Origin: JANNNX01 sp031398745
GTDB taxonomy: Bacteria > Actinomycetota > Acidimicrobiia > Acidimicrobiales > CADCSY01
Assembly (NCBI GenBank): GCA_031398745.1
Contig: JANNNX010000029.1
Span: 1-31,651, forward strand
Reading direction: 5' to 3'
Length of the DNA stretch: 31,651 nt
Part shown: positions 31,201-31,651 of the stretch, piece after piece
Layout of the letters: each line of letters opens with the position of its first letter
Numbering within the stretch: the first letter of the stretch is position 1
Notes under the pieces: model-generated
Told to the model about the DNA's origin: nothing
Database searches by the model: none
Seen by the model: only the letters and a program-made list of their open reading frames with translations
Made by a program: the position numbers and the translations under genes

Positions 31201-31651
31201 TCAGCCAGGCCCTTCGACCACGGTCACGTCGTCGAAGGTGGCAGTGACGGGATTGGCCCAGTCATGCGAGGTGACGAACAGCCCGACGGTGGCCGCGCCC
31301 TCGGGGACCGACGCGGTCGCCACCGTCGTCCAGGTCACCCCGTCACCGGAGACCGCGGTCGTCACCGTCGCACCCTGGCGATCCAGTCGGAGCCAGGCGT
31401 CGGGGAGCGTGAAGCTTCCCGCGGCGGCGCTCTGAGAGAAGTTCGCCTGGGCCACGGTGCCGTTGGTCGGCGTCACCGCCACCATCGCGTAGGGAGACCC
31501 GGCCGTCGTCGAGGACTTCACCATCACCCCGACCTTGGCCCAGTCGCTGATCGCCCCCGACACCGACGACACCCGAGCGACGATCGACCCATCACCCGCC
31601 AACGACCGCCACACGTAGCGGCTCTGGTCGGCGTCGCCCCAGATGTCGGTC
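31201..31651 (-). CDS. C-terminal part of a beta-sandwich (DUF1349-like) protein, partial
   Basis: The frame runs off the right edge; about 150 C-terminal residues are seen. Starting near DIWGDADQSRYVWRSLAGD, the segment has the pattern of DUF1349/concanavalin-like domains: SDWAKVGVMVKSS, AMVAVTPTNG, AWLRLDRQGATVTTAVSGDG, and VGLFVTSHDWANPVTATFDDV. Such domains sit at the ends of secreted carbohydrate-active or adhesive proteins; the Ser/Thr/Val composition fits an exported protein. The GTG at 31614 is internal and not the start. Its nature as the end of a larger protein is inferred. Confidence 0.75.
   Translation of the reverse strand, partial: TDIWGDADQSRYVWRSLAGDGSIVARVSSVSGAISDWAKVGVMVKSSTTAGSPYAMVAVTPTNGTVAQANFSQSAAAGSFTLPDAWLRLDRQGATVTTAVSGDGVTWTTVATASVPEGAATVGLFVTSHDWANPVTATFDDVTVVEGPG

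Overview
The window is very GC-rich, gene-dense bacterial DNA. Genes are packed with 1- or 4-base start/stop overlaps, GTG starts are common, and several genes look leaderless. The content points to a high-GC Actinomycetota, most likely an Acidimicrobiia-type lineage: homodimeric AceE, a single-lipoyl-domain SucB-type E2, a CeoB/CeoC TrkA pair beside KimA-like permeases and an OB-fold protein, and SufCSU. The lineage is inferred from gene content and style, not from a marker search.

Layout. (1) 71-1593: a CoA-transferase family III protein, closed by a 22-bp hairpin that contains its stop codon. (2) 1617-10735, minus strand: two tandem KimA-like potassium/APC permeases, an OB-fold protein, a 30-residue membrane protein, dihydrolipoamide dehydrogenase, the E2 acyltransferase, and a single polypeptide fusing octanoyltransferase (LipB) to lipoyl synthase (LipA). 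Five of the six junctions are 39 nt or less or overlap, so one long transcript is likely. (3) 10809-13410, plus strand: CeoB, CeoC and an MFS exporter, divergent from the permeases. (4) 13407-17106: argS, a TIGR01777 epimerase, OsmC and RNase HI. (5) 17170-19884: aceE, the pyruvate dehydrogenase E1, which supplies the E1 activity for the E2/E3 of block 2. (6) 19885-20210: a non-coding island with a 15-codon remnant of a methyltransferase and two inverted copies of a palindromic repeat. (7) 20211-24484: an HhH-GPD protein, then a TPP-riboswitch operon on the minus strand (thiamine pyrophosphokinase, thiamine-binding protein, permease, lipoprotein receptor, ATPase). (8) 24505-24741: a structured intergenic stretch with its own putative promoter and terminator, a candidate undescribed small RNA. 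(9) 24742-28454: small accessory genes (membrane-anchored unknown, metallo-beta-lactamase fold, nitroreductase, unknowns, alpha/beta hydrolase lacking its usual nucleophile). (10) 28484-31169: a third repeat copy, then sufC-sufS-sufU. (11) 31201 to the edge: the C-terminal end of a secreted-type beta-sandwich protein.

Functional theme. The window concentrates cofactor supply for 2-oxoacid dehydrogenases: lipoate assembly (LipBA), the Fe-S clusters that LipA consumes (Suf), TPP for AceE (thiamine operon), and the E1, E2 and E3 subunits themselves. No CRISPR array, insertion sequence, phage gene, rRNA or tRNA was found.

The most interesting items are the candidate small RNA at 24505-24712, a recurring TANNNT-6 to 8 nt-start arrangement that marks leaderless genes and fixes several start codons, a pair of overlapping divergent leaderless promoters at 25189-25198, the LipB-LipA fusion, and a dispersed palindromic repeat present in three copies.
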